Source: Bactericera cockerelli (Eukaryota; Arthropoda; Insecta; Hemiptera; Triozidae). Taken from it: a stretch of 64,000 bases of DNA. The stretch lies in assembly GCA_024516035.1 (NCBI GenBank), contig CM044958.1, positions 10,543,670 through 10,607,669 on the forward strand, read 5' to 3'. Below, piece after piece: positions 38,201-52,400 of the stretch. The notes below the pieces were generated by a model. The model was not told where the DNA came from. It saw only the letters and a list, made by a program, of their open reading frames with translations, and did not search any database. A program made the position numbers and the translations under genes. How positions within the stretch are numbered: position 1 is the stretch's first letter; every line of letters begins with the position of its first letter.

Positions 38201-38908
38201 GATGATATTGATGCTATTCGAGTTCTGTATTTATCTTTAGTTCGATCAAAAGTTGAATACGCCTCACTGATATGGTCTCCTAGTCAAAAAAATCATTCAA
38301 AAACAATCGAAAATATACAAGCTAAATTTGCTAGATATCTATTCAAAAAAGTAAATAATTTTTATCCGACATATCCAGAGCAAATCTCTTACTCGCTTCT
38401 TATTGAAAACCTTGACCTGCTTAAGCTGGAAGATCGAAGAGAACTAGAAAAAATGAAATTTCTTTACAAAATAATAAATAATAACATTGACGCACCACAA
38501 ATTCTTTCAAAGATCTCCTTCAAAGTTCCTCGACCAGGCCTGAGACAAAGAAACTTATTCTTTGACATACAAAACAATATTTCACCAAAATCCCCCATCA
38601 CATCGTCCATGAAGACATTCAATAACTTGGACATAAAACCTGATTTTTCGTTAAACTACAACGATTTCACAGATTTTCTGAACCCTCAATAGCAGAGCCT
38701 AATTCAAAAATGAAATATTCGTTAATACATTTTAAGTAGGTACATAGAATTTATCAATCTATTCATATTTACCTTTATGTACTTAATTATAAGAATTAGT
38801 TCTATGAAAATTATTATCCTATTGTATCGATTAACGAATCCTATATGTATATTTATGCTAGTATTGTTACATTTAATTCCTTTATTATATGTAATGTTGC
38901 ATATCTTA

Positions 38909-38953
<45 letters not shown>

Positions 38954-41900
38954 AGAAAATATTAGAGGAATTTATCTAATAGATAGTGAACCTTGCAAAG
39001 TTTCATACAAAAACAATGAACTATCATTCAAAGAACTTACAGTTGGAAAACCTCTTATACAAACGAATGTCAATCTAAAACTTTCCAACTATAAGAATTC
39101 AAATTCAAAACTAAAAACTAAAACTCTAAAATTAGAGGATACACCTCTAAACAATATCACTGACATTGTAAATAATAATAATTCTTTTTACTTAGTTATA
39201 AGTTTAGTTTTATGTCTTTTCATTATTTTCAATTTTATTTTATGTTACTTTGTAAGAAAAAATAAACAACTTGACTTAAGTTTCTTATCTCCACCCTCAA
39301 TACCTGTAGATCAACCTACAGCAGATATAAATGTAAACTCATTACCCAGTAAAGGAATAATGTTACCTGGGGAAGCCAAAATATAATCTTGGCCTAATTT
39401 TTAACCTTTTTGGCGGGGTCAAAATTTTAGGAGGGAGGAGTAATCAGCCCGATCCTGCTGATCTTGCTGATTCACACTCAGTAGATTCCATCACTGAGTT
39501 CAGCATAAGCTCAGTCAGTCTATCTTGAGTTTGAACGTAGGACAGTGCATCGCGCACTTCCTCGTAATTCTAATTTGTACTTAATTTATAAGTGTCATTT
39601 TAAATAATTAATAAAGTATTTCTTTTTAATTCTACTTAATCTATTTGTGATTGTTATTTACCTCAACTTCTTTCCAGTGTCCATTATTAAAATCAAATCT
39701 ACAAATCCGAGCGAATATCGGATAAGTTGTCATCTAAATCTTGTTGATTAAATTCCAACTTAGAACCTTTGATTAATAAAGTTATTCGAACAATTAAATT
39801 ATTTTATATATTTTTGCATTGAACAATTACATACGTAATTCCAGACTTTCGGACGCATTTAAATCTGATTCTACAGGCTTTCGGACGATTACATTAGACT
39901 TTCGGCCGCGTCGGAACGCCTGCTAAATTAGTGCTATTTCCAGACTTTCGGACGCAATTTGTTAGTGTTATTTTCAGACTTTCGGACGAATTTGTCAGAG
40001 TTTCTCAAAGTTTTTTGGTCAGTTCAAAGTATGGTAGCTGATTGAATAACGGTCCGGTATTTTATAGGTACACATTATAGTCAATAATGAGAATAAGAAT
40101 GTACGTATAATATTGGGACTATTGAGAGTTTTATGAGGTACCCATGATCGGAAGATATTATTGGGAGGTAGACATGATCAGAAGGTATTATTGGGAGGTA
40201 GCCATGATCAGAAGTTATTATTGGGAGGTAATAATAATACCCAATAACACATTCTAGCGTAAATTCATTATTTTAATACCCAACTTGTGTATAAGGGAAT
40301 TTCTACTATAAACTCGAGGCATGGCATTTAATGTACTTTACCTACTATAAAACGGAGGCATGGCCTTCAATGTATTTTCTCTAAGCCTACTATAAACCCG
40401 AGGCATGGCCTTCAATGTATTTTCCCTAACCCTACTATAAACCCGAGGCATGGCCTTCAATGTATGTATGGTTTTATTTGTGGTGACGCACAAGGCCTCT
40501 TCAGAGTTTTTGTGGGTAGCGCAGCATTACTAAAAAGCTCCTTTACTTTTCGAATTATTCTATTACATTAATCTTTTTTTACTTTAGTAATGCCGTCACT
40601 GGTCGTTACTCATACAAGTAACTACTAATTTTTCCTCACGAGGTATGAGTATGAGTAGACCACGAACATCCAAGTACAGAGCAGAAAAATTCCTGCCCGT
40701 TGGGAATCGAACCCAGGTCACCATGCGTACAATGCCTAGCGCGCTAACTCACTCTACCGCGGTGACTACTAACCTAACCCTACTATATAAACCCGAGGCA
40801 TGGCCTTCAGTGTATTTTACCTAAGCCTACTATAAACCCGAGGCATGGCCTTCAATGTATTTTCAATAACCCTACTATAAACCCAAGGCATGCCCTTCAA
40901 TGTATGTATGGTTTTATTTGTGGTAACGCACAAGGCCTCTTCACAGTTTTTGTGGGTAGCGCAGCATTACTAAAAAGCTCCTTTACTTTTTGAATTATTC
41001 TATTACATTAATCTTTTTTACTTTATGTAATAACTTTGGAACTAATTCCTTTAATTTAAAATAAAACACAATAGTTAAGGATAACAATTTATCTCAATCA
41101 TTTATTAAAGTATTACTGACAAAAGTGGAAACAGAAAAGCATTTCAAACTTGCTGGTTGTTGTTATTTACAAAGACACCGCGCCAAAAAGAACAACACTG
41201 TATGGTGCTGCCACCAGTGGGAATTAATTAATTTATAAACTCTTGGCGGTACTTCAAAATAAAGAGAGCCTTGTACAAGAGTACAACACCTTCCCCCTAA
41301 AAAAAAAGTATTTTCATACAAAAAAAAAAACAAAATTAATAAAATTATACAGTCTCAAGATATCGGCTAGGGGTTTTAATAATTCTCTTTGGTCTCTCAG
41401 AAGTCCTAGACTCTTCATTGTTCTGATTTGGAAATGATGATGGAATATTTGTAATAGCCTCTTCTCTAGACTCATCATTATAATCATTAGTAACATATTT
41501 TTTTATGATTTGGTCTACATGACGTTTAAAAGTAATATCCTTATTATTAAACTTAATTAAAGAGTATGTTACAGGTGAAAGTTTCTTAACAATCCTACCA
41601 CTTGGCCATTTAGGACCATTTCCATAATTACGAAATAAAACAGAGTCTCCTTCAGAAAATTCCCTTATCTTCTTTTTACTATCACTCACATTATCACAAT
41701 AACTTTCAAAAAAATTAAGTCTGTCTAAGGCATTTCGTAATGGTCTCCCTAAATGCAATTCTCCAGGACTTTTCTGAGAATTTTTTTGGTATTCCCCCTT
41801 ATCAATTGATTTTAAGTTACCCTGAGTTTTTTAAAGAAATTTTTTGAAAGTTCTAACCAAATTTTCTGCTGCTCCATTAGATGCAGGGTGAAATGGAGGA

Positions 41901-43434
41901 GAACGAATATGATTTATACCATTAATTTTTAAAAAAGTTTCCATTTCTACAGAACACAAAGATGTACCATTATCAGACACTAATTTTTTTGGTATTCCCC
42001 ACTGTGAAAAATATTCACGAAGAATACTGATGGTTGTAGATGAGTTAATATTAACCATTCTCTTAACATAAACAAACTTTGAAAAAGAATCAGTTATAAC
42101 TAAAAACATCATATTATTCCAAGGACCTAGTTTGGCAAACACTGAACCACTAATAGAGCTTAATAATTCTCCTACTCTTGGAATCGGATGTCTATCAACA
42201 ATAAGAGCTGGATTTAATGTAGTTTTATAATCCCCGCAGATTCTTACACTACCATCTGCTTTCATTACTGGTACTATTGGGGTACCCCAATCTGATGATT
42301 CAACTGGTACTAATACTTCATGCTTGACTAAATTATCTATTTCTTGAGACACTTTTTCTTTCAGTGCAAAAGGCAAATGTCTTGGTTTACAAAATTTCGG
42401 TATTGCATTAGGTTTCACAACTAAAGAAAATTCTTTTGAAGAATGAGAGCCCAGTTTATCACTAAATACTTGTGGAAATTTGTTGATGAAATCATTTTCA
42501 GTCAATATATTAATATCTACTATTTGGTTCAATTTTAACAAACAATTGTAATCATATTTGCTATTCAAAATACCTAGTTTAACCAACCAATCTCTGCCAA
42601 CTAAGGTTGGCCCACTATTTTGTTCTTGAAAAACATATAAATCCAACATTAATTGATTATTAACTAATACCTTTAAAACACCCATGGGTCTTATCCATTG
42701 GTTGTTATACACTTTCAATTTAATATTTAATAATTTAATATTTAATTTAATATTCAATATAATTTAATAATAAATAAAAACTTTAGGATGTACACATCTA
42801 AGTGGAAAAAAAAAATATTTGTAGGCTCTAATTTATTCCTATCAACATTGAAATAATTTCTAGCTAATTTAATATTCATGGCTGCAATTGGTGAACCTGT
42901 ATCCACTAAGAATTTAATTGATTTATTATTAACATTTAAGGTAATAAACACAGGATTAGTACAATTTACCTGTTTAGAATCTACACAGAATAATGTGTTT
43001 AAGTTTAAATTATCCTCTGAAATTTTATCATCTTCTTCAATGTAATTAATTGATTTAGTGTTTGGTTCTTATGATTTCTTGTAACTTGCTTTACATACTT
43101 TTGCTAGATGACCACTTTTCTTGCATTTATTACATTGATAACTTTTGAATTTGCAAGCTGGCTTTGTGTGTCCGGGTTCTCCACAGCAATAGCATTTGAC
43201 TCTCGCTTGATATGGTTGCCGATTTTCAAAATGATGTATACGTGCTGAAGATGTTGATTGAGAAGACACACTATTGACTGATAATTGAGACACACTTTGG
43301 TTTGTCATTTCTACTGTTTGTGCTAGTTCTACACACTTCCTCAGATCTAATTTTCCACCTTCTGCTAGGAGTTTCCTTTTGATATTTTCATCAAAAATTC
43401 CCCAAATGAATTGATCTTTCAAATATTCATTTTT

Positions 43435-43474
<40 letters not shown>

Positions 43475-46400
43475 GTGCTTTAACTTCAGTGGTCATTCGC
43501 ACCTATTCCAAGTTAAATTTTTCTAAATAGACGGGTTCTCTTCAGGTATAGCATCAGAGAATCTATCCCGCTTTTATCATCCTCAAGAGATGGAGTGGGA
43601 GATAGGGATGTTCGAATAGGGGCGAGTACAGGACATACCAAGATGTGTATTACTGTGAGTTGAACTCCACATTCACAGTCAGGGGGGCTTTCTCTTCGGA
43701 ATAAATGGCCATGAGTTAACAAAGTATGTCCAATACGCATTCTAGATAGTATGACTTCCTCTTTTCTATTCGATCTGTGGCTAGATAGCCAAACACCTAT
43801 GTTGGGTTTAATTCTCTTTAACTTATTATTCGGATCAATAGAATTCCAGTATTTCTTCAGTTTATCTTGTATTAGGCATATAATAAGTGGTTTTATATCA
43901 TCAGGAGCGCAAAGGTTCCTCTGAGAAGGGTGAGTAGGACGGGCAGCCGCTCTGTCGACCATCTCATTACCTTCAATACCGCAATGTGAAGGGCACCACA
44001 TGAAGGAGATATCTAATCCTTTGAGTGTGAGCTCTTTCCACATGTCATGTAGTTTTGAAACTATAGAATGAATATATAACATATTTCCAAGTGCAGTTAG
44101 AGCACTAAGAGAATCACTGATGATCAAAAATCTAGTAGATGGGGTGGAATAATCATTGTTCTCAGAGATATTTTCCAAACAAAGCAATATGGCAATAAGC
44201 TCTGCAGAAAATATACTATTTATACTACTCAAGGAACTGGAATGAATACTACCATCAATGCTGAAGGCGCAACTAGTAGACTCAGATGATTTTGAGCCAT
44301 CAGTGAAACAAAGAGTACGGTCTTGAAATTTAGAATGTATAATATTGTTAAACAATACACGGAACTGAATAGGGCAAGTTATTGATTTTTTATGGGCAGA
44401 TAGAGATAAATCTATTTCAGGCATGTGATGAGACCAAGGTGGCAAACAGGGGTTATATGGGGCAATATTGTTCTGCACCAGTGTGGAGTGAAATTCACTA
44501 ATTAATTTGTAACGAACTGTTAAAGGTACAGGTTTTTTCCCAAAATTGTCCACTGAAAAATTATTGTTCAAAAAAAGTTTATGCATTGGGTTAAGAGGTG
44601 AAGCAAATATTTTTGTAACATAGTTCATTAATAATTTATCTCGTCTCATAGAAAGAGGGGGTATACCTGATTCAATGTATAGACTAGGCACCGGACTGGT
44701 ACGTAAAGCACCTGTAACTAATCGTATACCTGCATGGTGAACCGGATTAAGCTTTGCAAGCAGATGATCCTTAGCACTACCATAAATTGTACAGCCGTAA
44801 TCAAAAATGGGTAAGACGTATGCACAGATTTTTATCCTTAAATTGGCAATATTCACTTAGTTTGTTCAAAATTTTCACATAGTCCCCAATGGACTCTCCT
44901 CTCTGCTGCTTCCGTTCCCTGAATTTAAATCTTTCAATTAGGAAATTTGGGGTGGGTTGCACAGTGTTAATTAAGCAATTCTTCAGGGTGATATAGTCCT
45001 TCTCTACAAGAGGTTCTGGCAAGAAACTCTCGCGTAGAGTATTATAAGCCTCAGGACTTAAGTATGATAAAAACAACAAAACTTTTTTATCAGAACTTAC
45101 ATTGTTCAGTGAGCAGTATATTTCAAACTGTTCTGTCCAACTGTTGACATTTTCACCAATATCTAATGGGCTCAGGTTGCCCAGTACTTTGTTCTTGGCC
45201 ATAGTTAACCAATTAACCTCGTCGCCACTGTAATAACTTTGGAACTAATTCCTTTAATTTAAAATAAAACACAATAGTTAAGGATAACAATTTATCTCAA
45301 TCATTTATTAAATTATTACTGACAAAAGTGGAAACAGAAAAGCATTTCGAACTTGCTGGTTGTTGTTATTTACAAAAACACCGCGCCAAAAAGAACAACA
45401 CTGTATGGTGCTGCCACCAGTGGGAATTAATTAATTTATAAACTCTTGGCGGTACTTCAAAATAAAGAGAGCCTTGTACAAGAGTACAACACTTTAGTAG
45501 CACTTTAGTCTGTCCCGGTAGCTCAGTGGTAAAGGCGGCACTCTGTGAATCCAGAGATTCCAGAGGTCGTGGGTTCGAAACCCAGCCGGGACATGACATG
45601 TTATTCTCCCATTTGGGATTTTTACCACATAATAATACGTCTTGGGCTTACTGCTGGAATAATGGGACTTTAATAGTCCTAATCGGGCAGTATAAATAAG
45701 GCGATATTATTATTATTATTATTATTTAGTAATGCCGTCACTGGTCGTTACTCATACAAGTAACTACTAATATTTCCTCACGAGGTATGAGTGGACCCCG
45801 AACATCCAAATAAAGAGCAGAAAAATTCCTGTCCTCTGGGAATCGAACCCAGGTCACCATGCGTACAATGCCTAGCGCGCTAACTCACTCTACCACGGAG
45901 ACTACTAACCTAACCCTACTAAAAACCCGAGACATGGCCTTCAATGTATTTTACCTGACAATACTATAATACGAAAGCATGGCCTTCATTGTATTTTACC
46001 TAACCATACTATAAACTCTAGGCATGGCCTTAAATGTATTTTACCTAATCCTACTAGAAACCTATGGCATGGCCTTTAATGCAAATTACCTAACCCTATT
46101 ATAAACCCGAGGCATGGCCTTCAATTTATTTTACTTAACCCTACTATAGACCCTAGGCATGGCCTTCAAGCAGAAAATGGACAGTCTTCCTGAATGTAAT
46201 TGTCTACAACATAATCTGCAAATTTCATAACAAGCAACTAATACATTATAAACAAACAATCAATCTGTGAGTCATTATAATGAGAAGAGGTATCATATAG
46301 CAGGTAGATGTTTGCGCAAGTAGGAGGTCTCCCCTGGAACTTTCTTACACAAGTGGTATTTCTTTACAAAAGTAGTAAACTTAATTTTACCTTTACCTAA

Positions 46401-49400
46401 TTTTCACGCAATTAACCTCAAGGCATGGACTACAGCCATCTTGAAATATTATTTGAACTACTTAACTCCTGCTAGATTTGCAGAGGCGAATTGTTTTGTT
46501 TTTTTTTTTCTCTCTTTAAAAAAAGGTAAGTCTGCCCTGGAATCGCTTTTCCATTACTTCAGGACATTTTACCTTTACATTAATGCCATTCCAGAAACGA
46601 AAAACTTCGGTCAGAATTTTCCGCTTCGGCCGGGATTTGAACCCGCAACCTCCGGCTCAGTAACCAATGCTCTTAACCACTGAGCTACGGAGGTCGGCTG
46701 TCGGCTGATAACATACTGCCGGCATTTTTTCAGGATATGGCTTTTTTTCCTAATATACATAGCCCTTAGCAGAAAGACTGAGCCCTAAGACTGCTCAATA
46801 TAACGCTGGGTGAGGAGGTTACATACACAAATACTAGGGAAATGAAGGTTTGAAAGAAAGGGAACTTCACGATTCGGCCCAAATTACCTGAGTAGACCTT
46901 TTCCATAGCATGATTCGGCCCCAAAAAAACACAACATGATTCGGCCCATAACCCGATTCGTCCCAAAACAAACTATCAAGTTTTGATCCCACACAAAAAA
47001 TCCCACTTTTATTCCAACAAAAAGTCCCACTTTCATTCCACCAAAAATCCCTATAAAATAGTATGGAAACACTGCCCTGACAGAACTGAGACCAATGGCG
47101 ATGCTCACAATGTGATTGTTTTGAACCAGTAACAGTCATCTCTGTTATCAGTGTTTGACTGTTAACGGTTAGATTTTGCGTATTGAAACCTACTAGTCAT
47201 TAGTGAAAGATGAATACTATAAAATACCTATAAGAAGGCCATGCCTCAAGAATATAGTAGGGGTAGAGATAATACATAGAAGGCAATGCCTCAGGTTTAT
47301 AGTAGGGTTAGGTAAAATACATAGAAAGCCATGCCTCAAGAATGTAGTAGGGTTAGGGATCCGGATAATACATAGAAGGCAATGCCTTAGGTTTAAAGTA
47401 GGGTTAGGTAAAATACATAGAAGGCCATGCCTCAAGAATACAGTAGGGTTAGAGGAAAATACATAGAAGGCAATGCCTTAGGTTTTAAAGTAGGCTTAGG
47501 TAAATTACATAGAAGGCTATGCCTCAAGAATATAGTAGGGTTAGGGGTAATACATAGAAGGCAATGCCTTAGGTTTAGAGTGGGTTAGGTAAAATACATA
47601 GAAGGCCATGCCTAATACATAGAAGGTCAAGGCTTGATATACATGGAAGGTACTTCCGCGCGTAATTTAGGGCGAAATTAATAGACATTTTTGTAATACC
47701 TCTGTGGCGCTAGGTTATACGGTAAGATAGGAAAAAGCTATAACTTAAGTTATCGATGTTGTCTATTAATTTCGTGCTTAATGTTCAATAATAATAAAAA
47801 ATCTCTCAATATGTACGGTACTTAGAATGTTGTCCTGGGCTGACTCGTGTTGTTTATTTTTTGTCAAGATAACGTTTTGGGACAAATTGTTTGGTGACTT
47901 TTTTTACCTGAAATCGAAAACCTTGGGCCAAATCGTAATACGCCCGAAAGAAAGTAGAATATAATTATTATTACTTCCGATAAATATGTAATATTAGAAA
48001 TTTAAAGATATTTTTTTGCCCCGATTTCATTTTTTTTTTTCTTCTAAACATTCCATAACCTCATGAGCAACTTTGGTTTTGTGTCTATCTGTCGGTCTGT
48101 TAAGAACATTCCTTGTAAACTACGAAAGTCCGACCGGAACACTAAGACTGCTCAGTATAAGGTGAGGTGAGGTTACATACACAAAGACATTATCCTTGAA
48201 TTTAAAAGAATATGTCACGATATGGTAACGAACAAAGGACCTATCAGTAACAGGGCCAGTCCACGACCTCCTGGCTGAGTATAAACAAAGGCATAATAAT
48301 AATAATAATGTTTCGATTCGGGACTGAACCCGAGATCTACCGCTGACGGGCCCGCCGCGCTTATCCACAATTCCACATTTGTATACCATAATCATCATAA
48401 TCCACACGCGATCGAGGCTGCAATAATTATGAAATGTTAGCATAAGAGCAAGTTTAATACTCGGTAAGTATAAATATCATTATTAAATACATCACAAAAA
48501 ACAACATAACGACAAATAACCAATCAACCTCCACCATGAGGTTGAACAACGTCGACCCTGCTTGAGCGGGGTAAGACATAGTAAAAGAAGAAGAAGACTC
48601 TAGCTGTGTTCTGAACAGTCTGTAAATGCGTCCGAAAGTCTGTAAATTGTATTAATTTAACAGACGTTCGGACGCTCCTGAAAGTCTAATGTAATGGTCC
48701 GAAAGACTGTAAGATCAGATTAAAATGGGGCAGAAGGTCTGGAGTAACACGTCCGTAAAAAAACTAGAAGCTAGAAATGTAAATATGGGTTAACCCGTTT
48801 ATACACAGGCGTCTTTAAAATTTCTTTCTCGAGGAACAAACTAAACTGTTTTAGAAGTGTCTTGGCAAACACATGAATTTATAATATCGCGAATTTTCGC
48901 GAATCAAGTGTTACTTTTTAGACAAAAACACTTTTAATGAAAGTTTTGCTCAATATCTCAAGAACAGTATTAACTATAATAATAAATTTTGTCTGTGAGA
49001 TTAGCAGGTATAAAACACAAATCAAAAATACGTACTGATCGAAATAGTAGGTAAAAATTGGTTAAGCCGTTTATAAAAAGGGGTCTTTTCTTGGGTTGAT
49101 TTTTTTTCTTTTATTGCTGTCTTGTTATAGTTCAAGATAGAAAAAATTATGAGAACATGAAATGTGTATTTTTTCAAAACAAATTAAAATTACTCTCGGA
49201 AATTTTCTAAAAAGAGGTATCAGTACGTATTTGTGGGTTGTGTTGTATACCTAATTTTTACCTACTGTTTCTTTCAGTACCTATATTCCTGCTAATCTCA
49301 CATACAGAATTGTATTACTCTAACTAATACTGTTCTTGAGATATTGAGCAAAACGTTCATCAAAAGTGTTTTTGTCAAAAAAGTGACACTTGGGTTAATT

Positions 49401-52400
49401 TGGCAGAAAATACGCGATAATATAAATTCATGTGTTTGCCAAGACACTTCTAAAACAGTTTAGTTTGTTCAAATCGGACAATCCGTTCATGAGATAGGTT
49501 TGTGAAATTTTCGAAGATATTGAAAATATCAGGTCAAGTGTGAACTTACGAATAACTGTCGCCATTTTGTAACTCTTGAAGAGATTTTTTTGAATTTTGA
49601 ACTGAAGCTTGCTGGTTGCAAAAGAAGCCTTCAAGAATGGATTGTAACACAATTTTGCATACCTGGTCTTACTTGAAGGGGAAATATGTTATTTAGACCC
49701 TTTCACTAGGCAAATCTCGTTAATGGTACTTTTTTTGAGAAAATTTTTGAGAATAATTTTCATTTATTTTAAAAAAATACACAAATTATGTTCTCATATA
49801 TTTTTTCTATCTTGAAGTTTAACAAGACAGCAATAAAATAAAGAAATTTTAACCCAAGAAAAGACGCCTGTGTATAAGCGGGTTAACCAATTTTTACCTA
49901 TTATATCGATCAGTACGTTTTTTTTGTGTTTTATACCTGCTAATCTCATAGACAAAATTTATTATTCTAGTTAATAATGTTCTCGAGATACTGAGCAAAA
50001 CGTTCATCAAAAGTGTTTTTGTCAAAAAAGTGACACTTGGGTTAATTTGGCAGAAAATACGCGATATTATAAATTCATGTATTTGCCAAGACACTTCTAA
50101 AACAGTTTAGTTTGTTCAAATCGGACAAACCGTTCAAGAGATAGGTTTGTGAAATTTTCGAAGATATTGAAAATATCAGGTCAAGTGTGAACTTACGAAT
50201 AACTGTTGCCATTTTGTAACTCTTGAAGAGATTTTTTTGAATTTTGAACTGAAGCTTGCTGGTTGCAAAAGAAGCCTTCAAGAATGGATTGTAACACAAT
50301 TTTGCATACCTGGTCTTACTTGAAGGGGAAATATGTTATTTAGACCCTTTCACTAGGCAAATCTCGTTAATGGTACTTTTTTTGAGAAAATTTTTGAGAA
50401 TAATTTTCATTTATTTTAAAAAAATACACAAATTATGTTCTCATATATTTTTTCTATCTTGAAGTTTAACAAGACAGCAATAAAATAAAGAAATTTTAAC
50501 CCAAGAAAAGACGCCTGTGTATAAGCGGGTTAACCAATTTTTACCTATTATATCGATCAGTACGTTTTTTTTGTGTTTTATACCTGCTAATCTCATAGAC
50601 AAAATTTATTATTCTAGTTAATAATGTTCTCGAGATACTGAGCAAAACGTTCATCAAAAGTGTTTTTGTCAAAAAGTGACACTTGGGTTAATTTGGCAGA
50701 AAATACGCGATATTATAAATTCATGTATTTGCCAAGACACTTCTAAAACAGTTTAGTTTGTTCAAATCGGACAAACCGTTCAAGAGATAGGTTTGTGAAA
50801 TTTTCGAAGATATTGAAAATATCAGGTCAAGTGTAAACTTACGAATAACTCTCGCCATTTTGTAACTCTTGAAGAGATTTTTTTGAATTTTGAACTGAAG
50901 CTTGCTGGTGGCAAATGGAGCCTTCAAGAATGGATTGTAACACAATTTTGCATACCTGGTCTTACTTGAAGGGGAAATATGTTATTTAGACTATTTCACT
51001 AAACAAATCTCGTTAATGGTACCTTTTTGAGAAAATTTCCGAGAATAATTTTCATTTGTTTTAAAAAAATACACATATTATGTTCTCATATATTTTTTCT
51101 ATCTTGAAGTTTAACAAGACAGCAATAAAATAAAGAAATTTTAACCCAAGAAAAGACGCCTGTGTATAAGCGGGTTAACCAATTTTTACCTATTATATCG
51201 ATCAGTACGTTTTTTTTGTGTTTTATACCTGCTAATCTCATAGACAAAATTTATTATTCTAGTTAATAATGTTCTCGAGATACTGAGCAAAACGTTCATC
51301 AAAAGTGTTTTTGTCAAAAAAGTGACATTTGGGTTAATTTGGCAGAAAATACGCGATATTATAAATTCATGTACTTGCCAAGACACTTCTAAAACAGTTT
51401 AGTTTGTTCAAATCGGACAAACCGTTCAAGAGATAGGTTTGTGAAATTTTCGAAGATATTGAAAATATCAGGTCAAGTGTAAACTTACGAATAACTGTCG
51501 CCATTTTGTAACTCTTGAAGAGATTTTTTTGAATTTTGAACTGAAGCTTGCTGGTGGCAAATGGAGCCTTCAAGAATGGATTGTAACACAATTTTGCATA
51601 CCTGGTCTTACTTGAAGGGGAAATATGTTATTTAGACTATTTCACTAGGCAAATCTCGTTAATGGTACCTTTTTGAGAAAATTTCCGAGAATAAATTTAA
51701 TTTGTTTTTAATAAATACACATTTTATGTTCTCATATATTTTTTCTATCTTGAAGTTTAACAAGACAGCAATAAAATAAAGAAATTTTAACCCAAGAAAA
51801 GACGCCTGTGTATAAACGGGTTAACCAATGTTTACCTATTATATCGATCAGTACGTTTTTTTTGTTGAAAAAATACACATTTAATGTTCCCATATATTTT
51901 TCTTATATTGAACTATAACAAGACAGCAATAGAAGAAAGAAATTTTAAAGACGCCTGTGTATAAATAAGGCTGGGTGAGGTTATATAATATGTTGTAGGA
52001 ACTGCCTGCACTTCGATTCGTCGTACCAGAAAGTCTTAAGTCTTTACGTCAGTACACAACTTCGGCCATGCCTCTGATGACTCTGACATTTTTGCCAAAT
52101 TTTTTTTGAAAATTTTAATCGTTAACCATGTTTTTATTTAATTCATTTGAATTTTTTTTAATTATTTGAAAAATTAAAAATGTTTAGTGATTTTTCCGGG
52201 CCGTTTTCCGGGGCTATTATAAACGTTAACAGAGCATATTGCATATCGATCGAACCGGAAAATTGTCAGCTACAAGAATTTTTCAAAAGAAAAGGTTCAT
52301 ATATAACCCAGTCCATGTGGGCGGGGCCTGTTTATTGATTAAAAATTTTCCCGATTTTTTTAATTTGCCCCAGGTGAGTATAAAATTCTATCAAAACTCG

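Larger units (their letters stand above)
30003..38944 (+). mobile_element. LINE (CR1/Jockey-like) with two ORFs, inserted in env
   Basis: Starts near 30003-30021 and ends with AATAAA leading into an A-run (38911-38944). ORF1 at 30521-32275, ORF2 split by a TIR element (32745-36007). Without that insert the LINE is about 5.7 kb, i.e. near full length. The target duplication is unclear (possibly TACT). ORF1 carrying an esterase fold points to the CR1/L2 side of the LINE tree; the poly(A) tail is more Jockey-like. Confidence 0.8.
40453..41020. repeat. About 130-bp direct duplication flanking a SINE and minisatellite
   Basis: TGTATGTATGGTTTTATTTG, AACGCACAAGGCCTCTTCA, GTGGGTAGCGCAGCATTACT and AAAAAGCTCCTTTACTTTT at 40457-40590 recur at 40900-41020. 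Confidence 0.75.
41026..45491 (-). mobile_element. Decayed Gypsy LTR retrotransposon, reverse orientation
   Basis: LTRs at 41026-41288 and 45229-45491 with TSD CTTTA (41021-41025, 45492-45496). Gag, protease, part of RT and integrase are present on the minus strand. Gag is split by a LINE and most of RT through the integrase finger is deleted. Non-functional. Confidence 0.85.

Noticed and set aside
39829..39840. Retrovirus 3' LTR ending at GAACAAT with TACA duplication there
   Set aside because: TACA follows at 39828, but the 5' LTR extends 46 bases further to the PBS, and those bases are found at 56857-56902 followed by TACA. The break is an insertion within the LTR.
45511..45590. Functional tRNA gene
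   Set aside because: A and B boxes and acceptor arms are good, but the anticodon arm is irregular and the sequence continues into a SINE body found in other copies.
40300..47640. Telomere-type repeat because of TAGGGTTAGG words
   Set aside because: The words are part of a 41-45-bp minisatellite unit and do not form (TTAGG)n runs.
49428..51591. Four near-identical 74-codon minus-strand frames
   Set aside because: They recur with the 646-bp satellite period; no motif or signal suggests coding.
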